A stretch of DNA of 45,686 nt from Candidimonas sp. SYP-B2681 (GCF_003971065.1 NZ_RYDV01000010.1:1-45686); one strand, 5' to 3'. Positions 17,893 through 27,323 are shown, counted from the stretch's first letter. Notes: a model not told the origin generated them from the letters alone. Made by a program: numbers and translations.

Positions 17893-18878
17893 GCATCACC
17901 GTACTCAAGCCAGGCTTGCTGTCCAGCTTTCAGGATCTTGGCCGCTTTGGCCACCAACATCTGGGCGTACCGGTCGGCGGTGCGATGGACAGCCGGGCCC
18001 ATCGGCTGGCCAATCTATTGGCCGGCAACTCCGAAAAACAAGCGACCCTGGAAGTTACTCTGGCGGGGCCGTCACTGCGCTTCGACGCGCCCGCCTGCAT
18101 AGCCATCAGCGGTGCGCATCTGAACCCCACGTTAAACAAGGAACCTATCCCGAATAACCGCCCCCTGATTGTGCGGACGGGCGACGTATTGGCTTTCGGT
18201 GCGCGGGCGGCGGGTTTACGGGCCTATATCGCCTGGAACGGCGGCATAGAACTGCCGTCGGTGCTGTCTAGCCGCAGCACCTATCTGCGCGGCGGTTTCG
18301 GCGGCTATCAGGGCCGCGCGTTAAAGGCGGGCGATGTCCTGGTCCTGCGCCGCAGCCCCGACAGCGCCAGGCTCGACGAACTGGAACAGGAACTCTGGAA
18401 GATCAAGGTTTATCTGCCGGCTATTCTGGGCCTTATTCCGCGATCGGACATCCGCGTCATGCGGGGTGCGCATACGCCCTTGTTTACCGATGCGTCGATC
18501 AACGACTTTCTTACGACCGGGTATCGTATTGGCCCGCAATCCGAACGTATGGGATACCGCCTCGAAGGCGCGCGGCTATTGATGAAAAGCAGTAAGCAGT
18601 TGCTGTCGGAAGCGACAAGTTTCGGCAGCATACAGGTGCCCCCCGACGGCAACCCTATTGTTTTGATGGCCGACCGCCAGACAACCGGCGGCTACGCCAA
18701 AATCGCCCACGTTGCCACGGTCGACCTTCCGGTTATTGCGCAATGCATGCCGGGCGAAACGCTGCGATTCACCGAGACCACATTGGCTCAAGCGCAACAG
18801 CTGGACAGCCAGCGTGAAGAGGCCTTCGACCGATTGTGCCAGACATTAAGGCCGTTACGGCAACTATTCGAAAGCTAG
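17889..18878 (+). CDS. pxpC: 5-oxoprolinase subunit PxpC (KipA family)
   Basis: The 329-residue protein is a carboxyltransferase-domain-2 (KipA/PxpC) member. It begins ITVLKPGLLSSFQDLGRFGH and continues with the family stretches GVPVGGAMDSRAHRLANLL, LRAYIAWNGGIELP and SEATSFGSIQVPPDGNPIVL. It pairs with PxpB as the biotin-independent half of 5-oxoprolinase. The ATGA overlap with pxpB indicates translational coupling. Its last 15 bases overlap the end of the convergent STAS gene. Confidence 0.9.
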   Translation: MSITVLKPGLLSSFQDLGRFGHQHLGVPVGGAMDSRAHRLANLLAGNSEKQATLEVTLAGPSLRFDAPACIAISGAHLNPTLNKEPIPNNRPLIVRTGDVLAFGARAAGLRAYIAWNGGIELPSVLSSRSTYLRGGFGGYQGRALKAGDVLVLRRSPDSARLDELEQELWKIKVYLPAILGLIPRSDIRVMRGAHTPLFTDASINDFLTTGYRIGPQSERMGYRLEGARLLMKSSKQLLSEATSFGSIQVPPDGNPIVLMADRQTTGGYAKIAHVATVDLPVIAQCMPGETLRFTETTLAQAQQLDSQREEAFDRLCQTLRPLRQLFES

Positions 18879-19196
18879 TGCCGTAGCGCGGCTGTCGACC
18901 ACGGTAAGAATAGACAAGAAACCGCTGATATCGAATACCTCGTGCACATGGGGTTGCAGGTTGCACAAAACAAGACGGCCAGCACTCTGCTTCAGCCTTT
19001 TAGCCAGCAGCAGCACGACTCGCAACCCTGCGCTGGAAATATAGTCCAGCTGACCCATATCGAGCACCCATTGGTGCTCGCCTTGTTCGACGATGGCCAG
19101 AAGTTGGCTTTCGAGCTGTGCGGCATTCGCACTATTGATTTGGCCGGCGGTAGAAACTACCAGTACGTTGCCGATTTTTTCTTGAGAAAGGCTCAT
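18864..19196 (-). CDS. STAS-domain anti-sigma factor antagonist (SpoIIAA/RsbV type)
   Basis: The 110-residue protein is a single STAS domain. Strands GNVLVVSTAGQIN and HQWVLDMGQLDYISSAGLR carry the conserved phospho-acceptor region; Ser54 or Ser55 would be the serine phosphorylated by an RsbW-type kinase and released by a PP2C phosphatase. Both partner types are encoded within 9 kb. It is divergent from the NCS2 permease gene with a 119-bp spacer. In the family it sequesters the anti-sigma kinase when unphosphorylated. Its 3' end overlaps pxpC by 15 bases. Confidence 0.88.
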   Translation of the reverse strand: MSLSQEKIGNVLVVSTAGQINSANAAQLESQLLAIVEQGEHQWVLDMGQLDYISSAGLRVVLLLAKRLKQSAGRLVLCNLQPHVHEVFDISGFLSILTVVDSRATALAFE

Positions 19197-19259
19197 GGGA
19201 CGACCGTATTAATGAAGAAAGGTGCTATTACCAAGCGTAATCAATTAGTATCTACTTTA

Positions 19260-19265
19260 TATAAT
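19260..19265 (+). promoter_or_regulatory. Possible -10 element before the permease operon
   Basis: A perfect TATAAT lies 50 bases before the permease ATG in the STAS/permease divergent spacer. No good -35 hexamer is found at 16-18 bp (the sequence there is GTAATC), so the promoter call is tentative; an activator may be needed. Confidence 0.3.
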
Positions 19266-19315
19266 ACGCGACAAATATAGAAAAACGCACATCAGCGGAT
19301 GCCGTATCGACTTGC

Positions 19316-21091
19316 ATGGCTATTTTTTCAAAAATAAAACTGCCCCCTGTCCCGTCCACCAGGCGTCCTTCCGACCTGGCCTATGCTGCTATTGAGCAAC
19401 CTCCCGGCATTGCTCTTATAGGTCTCGCCCTGCAGCATGCGGCCACCGCATTGGCGCTCATCGCTTATGTTCTGGCCACCGCCAAGATTTCTGGTCTAAG
19501 CGGCGACGCCACCCGCAGCATGGTGACCGCCACCATCATGGGAATGGCGCTGGCCACTTTCCTGCAGTCCTGGGGGGGCCGTCTGGGTTCAGGCACTCTG
19601 CTGGTCCACATTCCCGATCCTTTGCTCGTGGTGCTGTCGGGTATGGTCGCGGCCCAGTATGGCATCGGCGGCCTGGTAGCGGTGGGCCTGGTAAACGGCA
19701 TCATGGCGTTGGGCGCCAGTTATCTCTTCCCCCGATTGCGATCCATATTGCCACCTACCGTTGCAGGGGTGGTCATCTGCGTGGCAGGCTTGTCGCTGAT
19801 TGCTCCGGCCGTCACGCACACAACGGGCTTGAGCCCGTCGGGCATCTTGAATCCCAATGATGCGCTGATCGGAATCACGACACTACTGGTGATCATGGCG
19901 CTTTCCATCTGGGGAAGTAAACGCGTCAAGCTTTTTGCGCTTCTTGCAGGCCTGACGACGGGTGTCATACTCGCCGCCACACTGGGCCAGCTTCACGGCT
20001 TGGACGCCCTGACCACGACGCCGGTGTTTGGACTGCCCCGGGTGCCCACGCCGGTCTTCAGCGTCGATCCAGGAATGTTGCTGGCGATTGGAATACTGGC
20101 GGTGATGACCCAGCTAGACACATTTGGCAGCGTGGTCCTGATGCAAAAAATGGACGATAGCGACTGGAGGCGGCCCAATATGCAGATGGTGGGCGGCGGT
20201 ATCCGAGCCAATGCGCTGGCCAATCTGCTGGCGTCCTGGCTGGGCGCCTACCCCAACGCCACGTCGTCAGCCAATATCGCCCTATGTCATATCAGCCGTT
20301 CGACGTCTCGCTATATTGGCCTGGCAAGCGCTGCGCTGCTGATGGCATTTGCTTTCTTACCGCAAGTGTCCCTGGCGCTTACGCTGATTCCCACCCCTGT
20401 CATCGGCGCCGTCGAAGTCTACGCCGCGGCCTATCTGGTTGTTTCAGGCATCGAACTCATCGCCTCGCGGGCCATGGACTCGCGCGGAATTTTCATGGTG
20501 GGGCTGTCCTTCGTGGCAGGCATCGGAATCATGTTTCTGCCGGGCATTGCTCAGATGGCGCCCGTTTCGGTGCAGTTTCTGGCCAAGAACGGCATCATCG
20601 TCGCAGGGCTTACCGCGATTGCGCTGAACCTGATCTTCCGGCTGGGCACCTCGCAGCGCGCAACCCTGGCGCTGGATTTCGGCGTGGGCAGCGTGCCGCT
20701 GACACAGCAAATTATTGATTTTGTAGAAAGCAAGGGGGCGGGCTGGAGCGCACGCCGTGATGCTGTCCGGCGCGCTGCGCAAGCGGCGCTGGAAGCCGCC
20801 GAAGCGATTCAGTCTGCAGGAAGCGATCGTCAAATTTTCGAAGTGCGCGGCAGCTTTGATGAATTCAATCTGGATTTCGAATTGTTGCATCAGGGAGCAC
20901 CGCTAGTGCTTGACGCCGCGCGCGCGGCAACACCCGCCAATCTTCTGGACGTCGACGATGAGGCTTTCGGCGCGGCGCTGGAACAGGCCTTGTCGGGGGT
21001 GTCCCACACCTTGCTCAAGCGACTCGCCGACAGATTAAGCAGCGGAACGCGGGACGGCCATTCCTACCTCCGGTTACACTTTGACCATTAA
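19316..21091 (+). CDS. NCS2-type permease fused to a degenerate GHKL-like domain
   Basis: The 591-residue protein joins two parts. Residues 20-445 form a nucleobase/ascorbate (NCS2) transporter with about 12-14 membrane segments (first at 30-53, last at 424-443). Its signature motif is degenerate: Q-N-x-G-x4-T reads A319-N-I-A-x4-S327. Residues 453-591 are soluble and follow the order of an RsbW-like ATPase: a helix (483-502) where the N-box should be but without its Asn, strands 507-532 (EVRGSFDEFNLDFELLHQG), and a last helix-strand pair LLKRLADRLSSG / SYLRLHF. The ATP-binding residues appear lost. I infer a transport-sensor that may dock the STAS or RsbW-like partner. RsbW-like and racemase genes follow in the same direction. 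Confidence 0.85.
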   Translation: MAIFSKIKLPPVPSTRRPSDLAYAAIEQPPGIALIGLALQHAATALALIAYVLATAKISGLSGDATRSMVTATIMGMALATFLQSWGGRLGSGTLLVHIPDPLLVVLSGMVAAQYGIGGLVAVGLVNGIMALGASYLFPRLRSILPPTVAGVVICVAGLSLIAPAVTHTTGLSPSGILNPNDALIGITTLLVIMALSIWGSKRVKLFALLAGLTTGVILAATLGQLHGLDALTTTPVFGLPRVPTPVFSVDPGMLLAIGILAVMTQLDTFGSVVLMQKMDDSDWRRPNMQMVGGGIRANALANLLASWLGAYPNATSSANIALCHISRSTSRYIGLASAALLMAFAFLPQVSLALTLIPTPVIGAVEVYAAAYLVVSGIELIASRAMDSRGIFMVGLSFVAGIGIMFLPGIAQMAPVSVQFLAKNGIIVAGLTAIALNLIFRLGTSQRATLALDFGVGSVPLTQQIIDFVESKGAGWSARRDAVRRAAQAALEAAEAIQSAGSDRQIFEVRGSFDEFNLDFELLHQGAPLVLDAARAATPANLLDVDDEAFGAALEQALSGVSHTLLKRLADRLSSGTRDGHSYLRLHFDH

Positions 21092-21109
21092 CCTATCACG
21101 TTGTCTGCC

Positions 21110-21547
21110 ATGTCGACACTCGCCACCCTGTCGCTGACCCCCGGTCCGCAAGCCGTGCCGCAGGCACTTGCCTGGCTTGAATCGGTTGCAGATCAACAGC
21201 AATGGGCTCCCCGCACAGCATTCAAGTTGGGCTTATGTCTGGACGAGGCGCTCACCAACATCGTCATGCATAGTTTCTGCAATGCAGATAACGCTCAAGA
21301 CGCCAATATCGACCTTTCTGTGCAGGCCGAAGGCCCCTTGCTCGCTTTGGAAATAATTGATAACGGTACCGCTTTCGACCCGACACAGATGCCGTCGCCC
21401 GAATTGGCAGGCTCGCTGGACGAGGCCCGCGTCGGTGGCCATGGGCTACGCTTGATGAGGCACTACCTGCAAGACATCCAATACCAACGTGCCAACGGGA
21501 AAAACCGCTTGCGCCTGATGGCCACGTCTGATCCGGTTGCCTCGTAA
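21110..21547 (+). CDS. RsbW/SpoIIAB-type serine kinase (anti-sigma-like ATPase)
   Basis: The 145-residue protein is a stand-alone GHKL ATPase. The N-box is CLDEALTNIVMHSF (43-56, with Glu46 and Asn50), the G1 box is EIIDNGTAFDP (81-91) and the G2 box is GGHGLRLM (109-116). Such kinases bind and phosphorylate STAS antagonists and often hold a sigma factor. The intact boxes contrast with the degenerate tail of the permease encoded just upstream. ATG 21110 is preferred to TTG 21101. It ends four bases before the racemase ATG. No sigma factor gene lies nearby, so its output partner is unknown. Confidence 0.88.
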   Translation: MSTLATLSLTPGPQAVPQALAWLESVADQQQWAPRTAFKLGLCLDEALTNIVMHSFCNADNAQDANIDLSVQAEGPLLALEIIDNGTAFDPTQMPSPELAGSLDEARVGGHGLRLMRHYLQDIQYQRANGKNRLRLMATSDPVAS

Positions 21548-21551
21548 GCCC

Positions 21552-22676
21552 ATGACGGCACGCTACGTCCATGGCGCTTGCGCGCACATTGATCCGCTTG
21601 CCATAGCTCACAATCTGCGACGCTTGCGCGAATACGCAGGCAAGGGTGTAGGCGGAACTGGCCCTTCATTCTGGGCAGTGGTGAAAGCCGATGCTTATGG
21701 TCACGGATTGGATCATGCCTTGCCTGGCGTGCTGGCTGCCGATGGGTTGGCCATGACCAGCGTGGCTGATGCCTATCGCTGTCGCGCTCAGGGATGGACC
21801 AAACCCATACTTCTGATGGGCGACCGCCTGACAGCGGCAGATCTGAACGATCCTGTGCTTTACCCCCTCCATCTGGTGGTGCAGGACGCCTGGCAGCTGG
21901 AGCAACTGGAACGTTTCTCGGGTGCGTCAATCCCACACGTGTGGTTGCGCTTTGCAGGCAAGTTGAATCATGCGGGCTTCACTGCTTGCGACTACCCCGC
22001 AGCCTATGCGCGGCTGCACGCTTTATTCATCGCCGCTCGGGTCGCGGGCATTGGTCATCTGCAACACTACGCTCGGGCTGACGATGCAAAACAGCTCGCC
22101 CTCGAGCGCCATGCCTTTACCGAATTAACGGCGGGCCTGGCCGGCCACCACTGTACCGAGAACTCGGCGGCGCTTCTGGCCTCGCCAGCAATTGCGGCGC
22201 AAACGCAATGGCTGCGCACGGGTATCGCGCTTTATGGTGTCAGCCCTTTCTCCGGAAATTGCGCTTCGGCCTGGGGGCTCAAGCCCGCCATGTCCTTGCA
22301 GGCGCCCATTTTCGCACTGCAGGATGTACAGGCTGGCGAGCCTATTGGCTACGGCGGGGCTTTTCGAAGCGGCCGGCGCCTGCGCATAGGGCTGGTACGT
22401 TGCGGCTATGCCGATGGCTACCCACGTGCCGTGCGCGACGGCTGCCCGGTACTGGTGCGAGGCCGCAAAACGCGTATCGTTGGCCGCGTATCCATGGATA
22501 CGCTGACGATAGATTTAACCGAATTACCCGAAGTCAGGCCCGGAGACCACGTCACCTTATGGGGAAGCGGCGCACTTCCGGTGGAAGAGATCGCCCTTGC
22601 GGCGGGCACCATTGCCGCCCAATTGCTGACTGGCCTTACTGCCCAGGTAGCGCGTCGGTCTGCGAGCGGCGGCTGA
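21552..22676 (+). CDS. alr: Alanine racemase
   Basis: The 374-residue product matches PLP-dependent fold III alanine racemases. The N-terminal barrel carries Lys45 in AVVKADAYGHG, the PLP lysine. The C-terminal beta domain holds the second catalytic tyrosine region (PIGYGGAFRSGRRL), followed by CGYADGYPR and GRVSMDTLTIDLTE. It makes D-alanine for peptidoglycan. ATG 21552 sits four bases after the upstream stop; a TTG at 21537 would overlap that gene. Its grouping with a permease-sensor and an RsbW-like kinase is unusual. The last 41 bases overlap the convergent MFS gene. Another amino-acid substrate cannot be ruled out. Confidence 0.88.
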   Translation: MTARYVHGACAHIDPLAIAHNLRRLREYAGKGVGGTGPSFWAVVKADAYGHGLDHALPGVLAADGLAMTSVADAYRCRAQGWTKPILLMGDRLTAADLNDPVLYPLHLVVQDAWQLEQLERFSGASIPHVWLRFAGKLNHAGFTACDYPAAYARLHALFIAARVAGIGHLQHYARADDAKQLALERHAFTELTAGLAGHHCTENSAALLASPAIAAQTQWLRTGIALYGVSPFSGNCASAWGLKPAMSLQAPIFALQDVQAGEPIGYGGAFRSGRRLRIGLVRCGYADGYPRAVRDGCPVLVRGRKTRIVGRVSMDTLTIDLTELPEVRPGDHVTLWGSGALPVEEIALAAGTIAAQLLTGLTAQVARRSASGG

Positions 22677-25110
22677 ACCCTGGTGCCAGCAGCAGGAACG
22701 CCACGGTGGCAAGCAGGTAAATCGCGCCAGTAAGGACCAGACCACCTGATATGCCCATTGACGCAAAAAGGCCGCCGACCAATAACGGGCCCAGCATCTG
22801 CCCGAACTTGTCAGCGGCGCGCATCACACTGGTTGCACCAGCAGCCCCGTACCGTTGCACGTTGTCCAGCCCCAGCATATAAGCGGTCTGGGCGCCGCCT
22901 GCGAAACAGCTGGCAAGCGCCAGCATCACCACGGCCACGGCGGCCGCCAGGATACCGCTCGCAAAATAAAGGCTTAACATGCCGGCGCTACCGATCAGGC
23001 CGCCAGCAACAATCCATTGTTTTTTGCTGGTGCTTTGGTCGGCAAGCCTGCCCATATAAGGCCCCACGTAAATGACAAACAAGCCATACAGCATCAAGAT
23101 GCGTCCAACGCTGGCTGCCGTGGCGCCGTGGGCCTCCAGATAAATAGGAAGCGCGTACGTCAACAAACCCACCTGCGCGATAGAAAAAGGTACCACGCAG
23201 CCCAGGAGCAACATGCCAAAGCCTCGTGAGAACAGCAGTCCGCGTAGTTCTGCCCAAGACGTTTGCGCTCCGACAGCTGGAGCTGAAGCCTTCCGCGAAC
23301 CCGCGCCCGTCTGGCGATAAGGCCACATCAGTGTCAGTACGCCGATGGCCGGCAAGCACAACAAGCCAGCGGCGACCACAAAGACCGTCTCGAACCCCGA
23401 CTGCTGCATCAGCATGGCACCCACGGCAGCACCCGATAAATGTCCAGCAAACAATCCGGCAATCACTGTGGCCATATTGCGGCCTCGATAAGCCGCTGGG
23501 CTGCGTGTCACGATAAAGCCCTGCAACCCCATCCACGTCAATCCATATCCCAAGCCTACGAGTCCGCGCGCCAGCGAGAAAGACATCAAGCTATCGGCCC
23601 CGGCACACGCAAGGTTTCCCAGCATCGATACCAGCAGACCCGCCAAGACAGGAGTTTGCCAGCCACGGCGGTCTGTCAGGCGCCCCGCCAACAGAGCGGT
23701 AAGCAATCCGCAGCCCATCTCCGCCGCGATGGGCACGGCCATCAAAAATTCAGCACCCGCTGCAGCGGCCCCCCCATGCAGCAAGGTTCGAGCGAAAATC
23801 GGCAAAAAGCTGAGCGGCAGCGCCAGCGCAAACAGGAAACCGAACATGACCGGCCTGACGATTTTGCCCATATCCGACTGATCGTCCAGGCCCAGCGGTT
23901 CTCCGGTTGAGGTTTGCTTGCGCACCGAAAAAGCCCTGTCCATCAGCAAGGTCAGCAATAATAAAAGTTCGATCGCGGCAACCAGCGCCACCACGGTCAC
24001 CGTGCCGGCATCCATGACACGAGCGCGCACGCCCGCCGCGATGATGCTTTCATCAAGGACCAGAACCAGGCGGGCCAGTACAGGCCCCTCCGCCTTTGCG
24101 TGCAAGGGGAAGATCAATTCTTCTTGCCTGGGCGGCGGCGCGCCGGCTGGGTTTGCCAATAAGCCGTGCGCGTTAGCGCGAACCAATAGCCCGCCATGCG
24201 CATCGAGGATATGCAATTCCTTGACGACCGGGAAAGAGCTCGCCAGGCGTGCCATAGGCCGTTCGACACCCCGCAACTGCTCTGGCGCTATGCCGTACCC
24301 CAGCACCCGGTTCAGGTCGCGCTGCAAACCCTCGCCCAGCATCTGCGAATTATCCCGCGTTACGCCCACCCATACCTCGCGGAAGGTATGAATCGTGTGC
24401 ATGGCATACACGCCTTGGGCAAGCAGTAGAACGAGCAGCGGCGCCACCATTCTGGCCTTGCCCGCAGTCGCGAGCGCCTGCAATGGCAATGCGAAACGAA
24501 AGATCAGCAGCAAAATTGCGGCAGCGCCCAGCGTCGTGACAAGCAGCATTTCAAGATTGCCCTTAAGTACGGCACGCTGCTGCATGGCCTGGGGCTGCAC
24601 TTGAAGAATCAGGGCGCCGCTCACCGTGCTGCCGCGTTGCTCCAGTGGCACAGCAAATTGCAAACGGTTGCCATCGCGTCGCTGGGCCGTGCCGGACGAC
24701 GGGCGTATACCCTCTTGCTGATCCTGACCGTCGCTTGCATGCAAGGTAGACAACAACGGTTTGGCGGTTGGCGGTTGGCCCCTGGATGCCAGAACCCGGC
24801 CATCGGCCAGCACAACGCTGGCACCGAGCAAATCCGGAACGGTGGTCTCCAACTCGCCCAGCAACCGGTCCAGGCCAAAAAATTGGCCCAGCGGCTTGCC
24901 TACATCGAGTCCCCTCTGGATCTGCGCCGACGTCTGCCGCGCCATCAATTCGACGCGGGCCGCCGTGTTATCGGCAATCAGACTATTCAGTGCCGACAGG
25001 CTGAGCGATCCGATCAACCCTTGGGCCAGTAGTAGCACCAGCAGGCATGCCAGCATAATGTCGCGCACCGGGCGGCGCCTGGATGCCGGCGTCATTATTT
25101 TCTTATTCAT
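22636..25110 (-). CDS. MFS transporter with two duplicated N-terminal sensor modules
   Basis: The 824-residue protein has an unusual layout. TM1 (17-37) is followed by an extracytoplasmic domain (38-186), then TM2 (188-208). TM3 (220-240) is followed by a second extracytoplasmic domain (241-363), then TM4 (about 368-392). A complete 12-TM MFS transporter occupies about 418-812, with motif A as GRLTDRRG (476-483). The halves 19-110 and 221-312 look duplicated: both start LLVLLLAQG and both contain an LDAHGGLLVRA / LADGRVLASR beta motif typical of Cache/PAS-like sensors. It is divergent from the PP2C phosphatase gene, sharing a 176-bp spacer. I infer a transporter that also senses a ligand; substrate unknown. 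Confidence 0.82.
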   Translation of the reverse strand: MNKKIMTPASRRRPVRDIMLACLLVLLLAQGLIGSLSLSALNSLIADNTAARVELMARQTSAQIQRGLDVGKPLGQFFGLDRLLGELETTVPDLLGASVVLADGRVLASRGQPPTAKPLLSTLHASDGQDQQEGIRPSSGTAQRRDGNRLQFAVPLEQRGSTVSGALILQVQPQAMQQRAVLKGNLEMLLVTTLGAAAILLLIFRFALPLQALATAGKARMVAPLLVLLLAQGVYAMHTIHTFREVWVGVTRDNSQMLGEGLQRDLNRVLGYGIAPEQLRGVERPMARLASSFPVVKELHILDAHGGLLVRANAHGLLANPAGAPPPRQEELIFPLHAKAEGPVLARLVLVLDESIIAAGVRARVMDAGTVTVVALVAAIELLLLLTLLMDRAFSVRKQTSTGEPLGLDDQSDMGKIVRPVMFGFLFALALPLSFLPIFARTLLHGGAAAAGAEFLMAVPIAAEMGCGLLTALLAGRLTDRRGWQTPVLAGLLVSMLGNLACAGADSLMSFSLARGLVGLGYGLTWMGLQGFIVTRSPAAYRGRNMATVIAGLFAGHLSGAAVGAMLMQQSGFETVFVVAAGLLCLPAIGVLTLMWPYRQTGAGSRKASAPAVGAQTSWAELRGLLFSRGFGMLLLGCVVPFSIAQVGLLTYALPIYLEAHGATAASVGRILMLYGLFVIYVGPYMGRLADQSTSKKQWIVAGGLIGSAGMLSLYFASGILAAAVAVVMLALASCFAGGAQTAYMLGLDNVQRYGAAGATSVMRAADKFGQMLGPLLVGGLFASMGISGGLVLTGAIYLLATVAFLLLAPGFSRRSQTDALPGQ

Positions 25111-25286
25111 GTTGCGTGACAGTTGCGGATTACTAGGCCCGCCCTTTTATGAACGATAGCCGCAATAGTAATTTACAATTCCATGCAAATGTACGCTCCT
25201 TATGTTGCGTGGGCGAATCGACGACGGCTTGCCAAACCACCTGCGCCTTTCCGGGCACGACACCTGTTCAATAAAGCGTTCCCACT

Positions 25287-27323
25287 ATGCGTTTGACCTC
25301 GCTGCGCAGCAAAATCTTCTTACTCGTCGGCATCACCCTCTTGGCGGGCGCGGCGGTCGTCATGCTGGTAACCCAGCGCGACGTGACCAGCACGGTAGTC
25401 GCCAGTGAAGAAGTCGCCGTACGCAACGTCTTGAACCTTCTGATGAAAGACAGCGAAGCCCGCTGGGGCAGCTTGCTTAGCGACAAAATTTCCACGGTTC
25501 GTAACGGCCGCGAACACCTGGTGCAGTTAGGCGCGACCTTGGAGTCGGTACTCAGTATGTATGCCCGCCAAGTCGAAAGCGGCACACTCAGCCAGTCGGC
25601 CGCGCAGGATCTGGCCCGCGACTGGATCGATCGTCAAGGGGTTCACAAGCAACGCTACAGCTTCGTATTCGACAGCAAGCTGACGGCGATAGCCAGCGCC
25701 AACCCCGATATGCGGGGCGTGAATCTGTCGAATATCAAGGATTTCAAGGGCAACGCGCTCGCCGCAACGGCCTACCAAGAGGCGCGCACCACGGGTCAGA
25801 GCTTTGGCATCTATCGCCTGGCCACGTCGGGCGACGCCGGCAAAGAAGAGCCGGGCAAAAGCCAACTGCGCTATGCCTATTTCGGCCACTTCGAACCCTG
25901 GGACTGGATTTTCGCCGTTACGGACGATGCGCAAGCGATCGTCACTCAGTTCGACTTGCGGCGCAAAGAGATGGAGGCATCCATCAGCGAAGTCATGAAT
26001 TCCCTGCGCCTGGCAGAGTCGGGCTTCGCCTTCATCGTAAAGGCCGATGACACTTTGCTTTCCCCATTGCCCGCTGCCCAGACCGGACTACTTGACGCGC
26101 AGGACGCGACAAACGGAAAAACCTTGCGCCAGTTACTGGCCGCCGCCCCCGCCGACGGCCAAATCCTCTCGTTGCACTTTGATCCAGCGGGCGACCCGAA
26201 ACCATGGCAGATCAGTGCAGCCCACTTCAAGCCGCTGGGCTGGACCATCATCGCCGCCGTGCCGGCCGAAGACTTGACGCGCGCGGCGACAGATCTGCGT
26301 AACCGTCTGGGCTGGGTGTTCTTGCTGGTGCTGCTCGCGTCGCTGGGCGTCGCCTGGGCGCTTTCAGTCCGCCTGACTCGGCCACTGCAACAGCTTAGCG
26401 ACTTCGCACGCGCCTTGCCCGAACAAGACCTGAGCACCGCCAGCCCAATTCCCGAGCATATCAAGCGCTTGCCTGCCATGCAGCCAGACGAAGTCGGGCG
26501 CCTGGCTGCAACCTTTATATTCATGGACCAGCAGCTACGCGAGAAAATCGTGAGCCTGCTGCGCGAGACCTCCAGTCGCGAGCGCTTTGAAAGCGAGCTG
26601 AATATTGCGCGCGATATCCAGATGGGTTTGCTGCCTATCCCGCTGGCTTCAACAGTACTGGAAAAGATCGACCTGTACGCCACCATGATTCCCGCCAAGG
26701 AAGTCGGCGGCGACCTGTACGATTATTTCCTCCTGGCCGACGGCCGCCTTTGCTTTGCCATTGGCGATGTCTCCGACAAGGGCGTTCCTGCCGCCCTGTT
26801 CATGGCCGTCACCCGCACCCTGATCAGGGCGTCCGCCGAAGACGAAAGCGACCCCGCGCGACTCATGGAACGCGTCAATAACCGCCTGTCTGAAAACAAT
26901 CCCAACGTCATGTTTGTGACCCTGGTGCTTGCGGTTCTGGACCTGGCCACCGGCGACCTGGAGTGGGCCAACGGTGGACACCCGCCCTTGTGCGTCGTCA
27001 CAAGCCATGGCGAACTGCGACTGCTTGAAGGACGCAGCGGCCCTGCCTGCGGCGTACAAGACGGATTAACCTATCGCACATTCTCGACACGACTGGAACC
27101 CGGGGAAACTCTCCTGGGCTATACCGACGGCATCACCGAAGCGGTAGGGCCGGACGGCAGCCTTTATGAAGAACAACGATTATTCCGGCAACTCAAAGAC
27201 GTGCACCATAGCGGCGCTAAGGAACTGGCTGACGGCGTCTTGCAAGACGTGCAGCAGTTCGTCCAGCAAACCGAGCAGTCTGACGACATCACCCTGATCG
27301 CCGTAAAAAGGTCTTCGCCATGA
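25287..27323 (+). CDS. Cache-HAMP-PP2C (RsbU/SpoIIE-type) serine phosphatase
   Basis: The 678-residue receptor phosphatase has TM1 (9-29) and a large extracytoplasmic double-Cache-like region (about 31-338, with YSFVFDSKLTAIASANP and SGFAFIVKADDTLLSP). TM2 (343-361) leads to a HAMP domain (about 362-420) and a C-terminal PP2C domain (about 440-675). Metal-binding motifs are intact: GGDLYDY (474-480), GDVSDKGVPAALF (493-505), GYTDGITEA (611-619) and DDITL (666-670). The family dephosphorylates STAS antagonists in response to external signals. The only STAS protein encoded in the window is at 18864-19196, its likely target. The downstream binding-protein gene overlaps by four bases. Confidence 0.92.
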   Translation: MRLTSLRSKIFLLVGITLLAGAAVVMLVTQRDVTSTVVASEEVAVRNVLNLLMKDSEARWGSLLSDKISTVRNGREHLVQLGATLESVLSMYARQVESGTLSQSAAQDLARDWIDRQGVHKQRYSFVFDSKLTAIASANPDMRGVNLSNIKDFKGNALAATAYQEARTTGQSFGIYRLATSGDAGKEEPGKSQLRYAYFGHFEPWDWIFAVTDDAQAIVTQFDLRRKEMEASISEVMNSLRLAESGFAFIVKADDTLLSPLPAAQTGLLDAQDATNGKTLRQLLAAAPADGQILSLHFDPAGDPKPWQISAAHFKPLGWTIIAAVPAEDLTRAATDLRNRLGWVFLLVLLASLGVAWALSVRLTRPLQQLSDFARALPEQDLSTASPIPEHIKRLPAMQPDEVGRLAATFIFMDQQLREKIVSLLRETSSRERFESELNIARDIQMGLLPIPLASTVLEKIDLYATMIPAKEVGGDLYDYFLLADGRLCFAIGDVSDKGVPAALFMAVTRTLIRASAEDESDPARLMERVNNRLSENNPNVMFVTLVLAVLDLATGDLEWANGGHPPLCVVTSHGELRLLEGRSGPACGVQDGLTYRTFSTRLEPGETLLGYTDGITEAVGPDGSLYEEQRLFRQLKDVHHSGAKELADGVLQDVQQFVQQTEQSDDITLIAVKRSSP

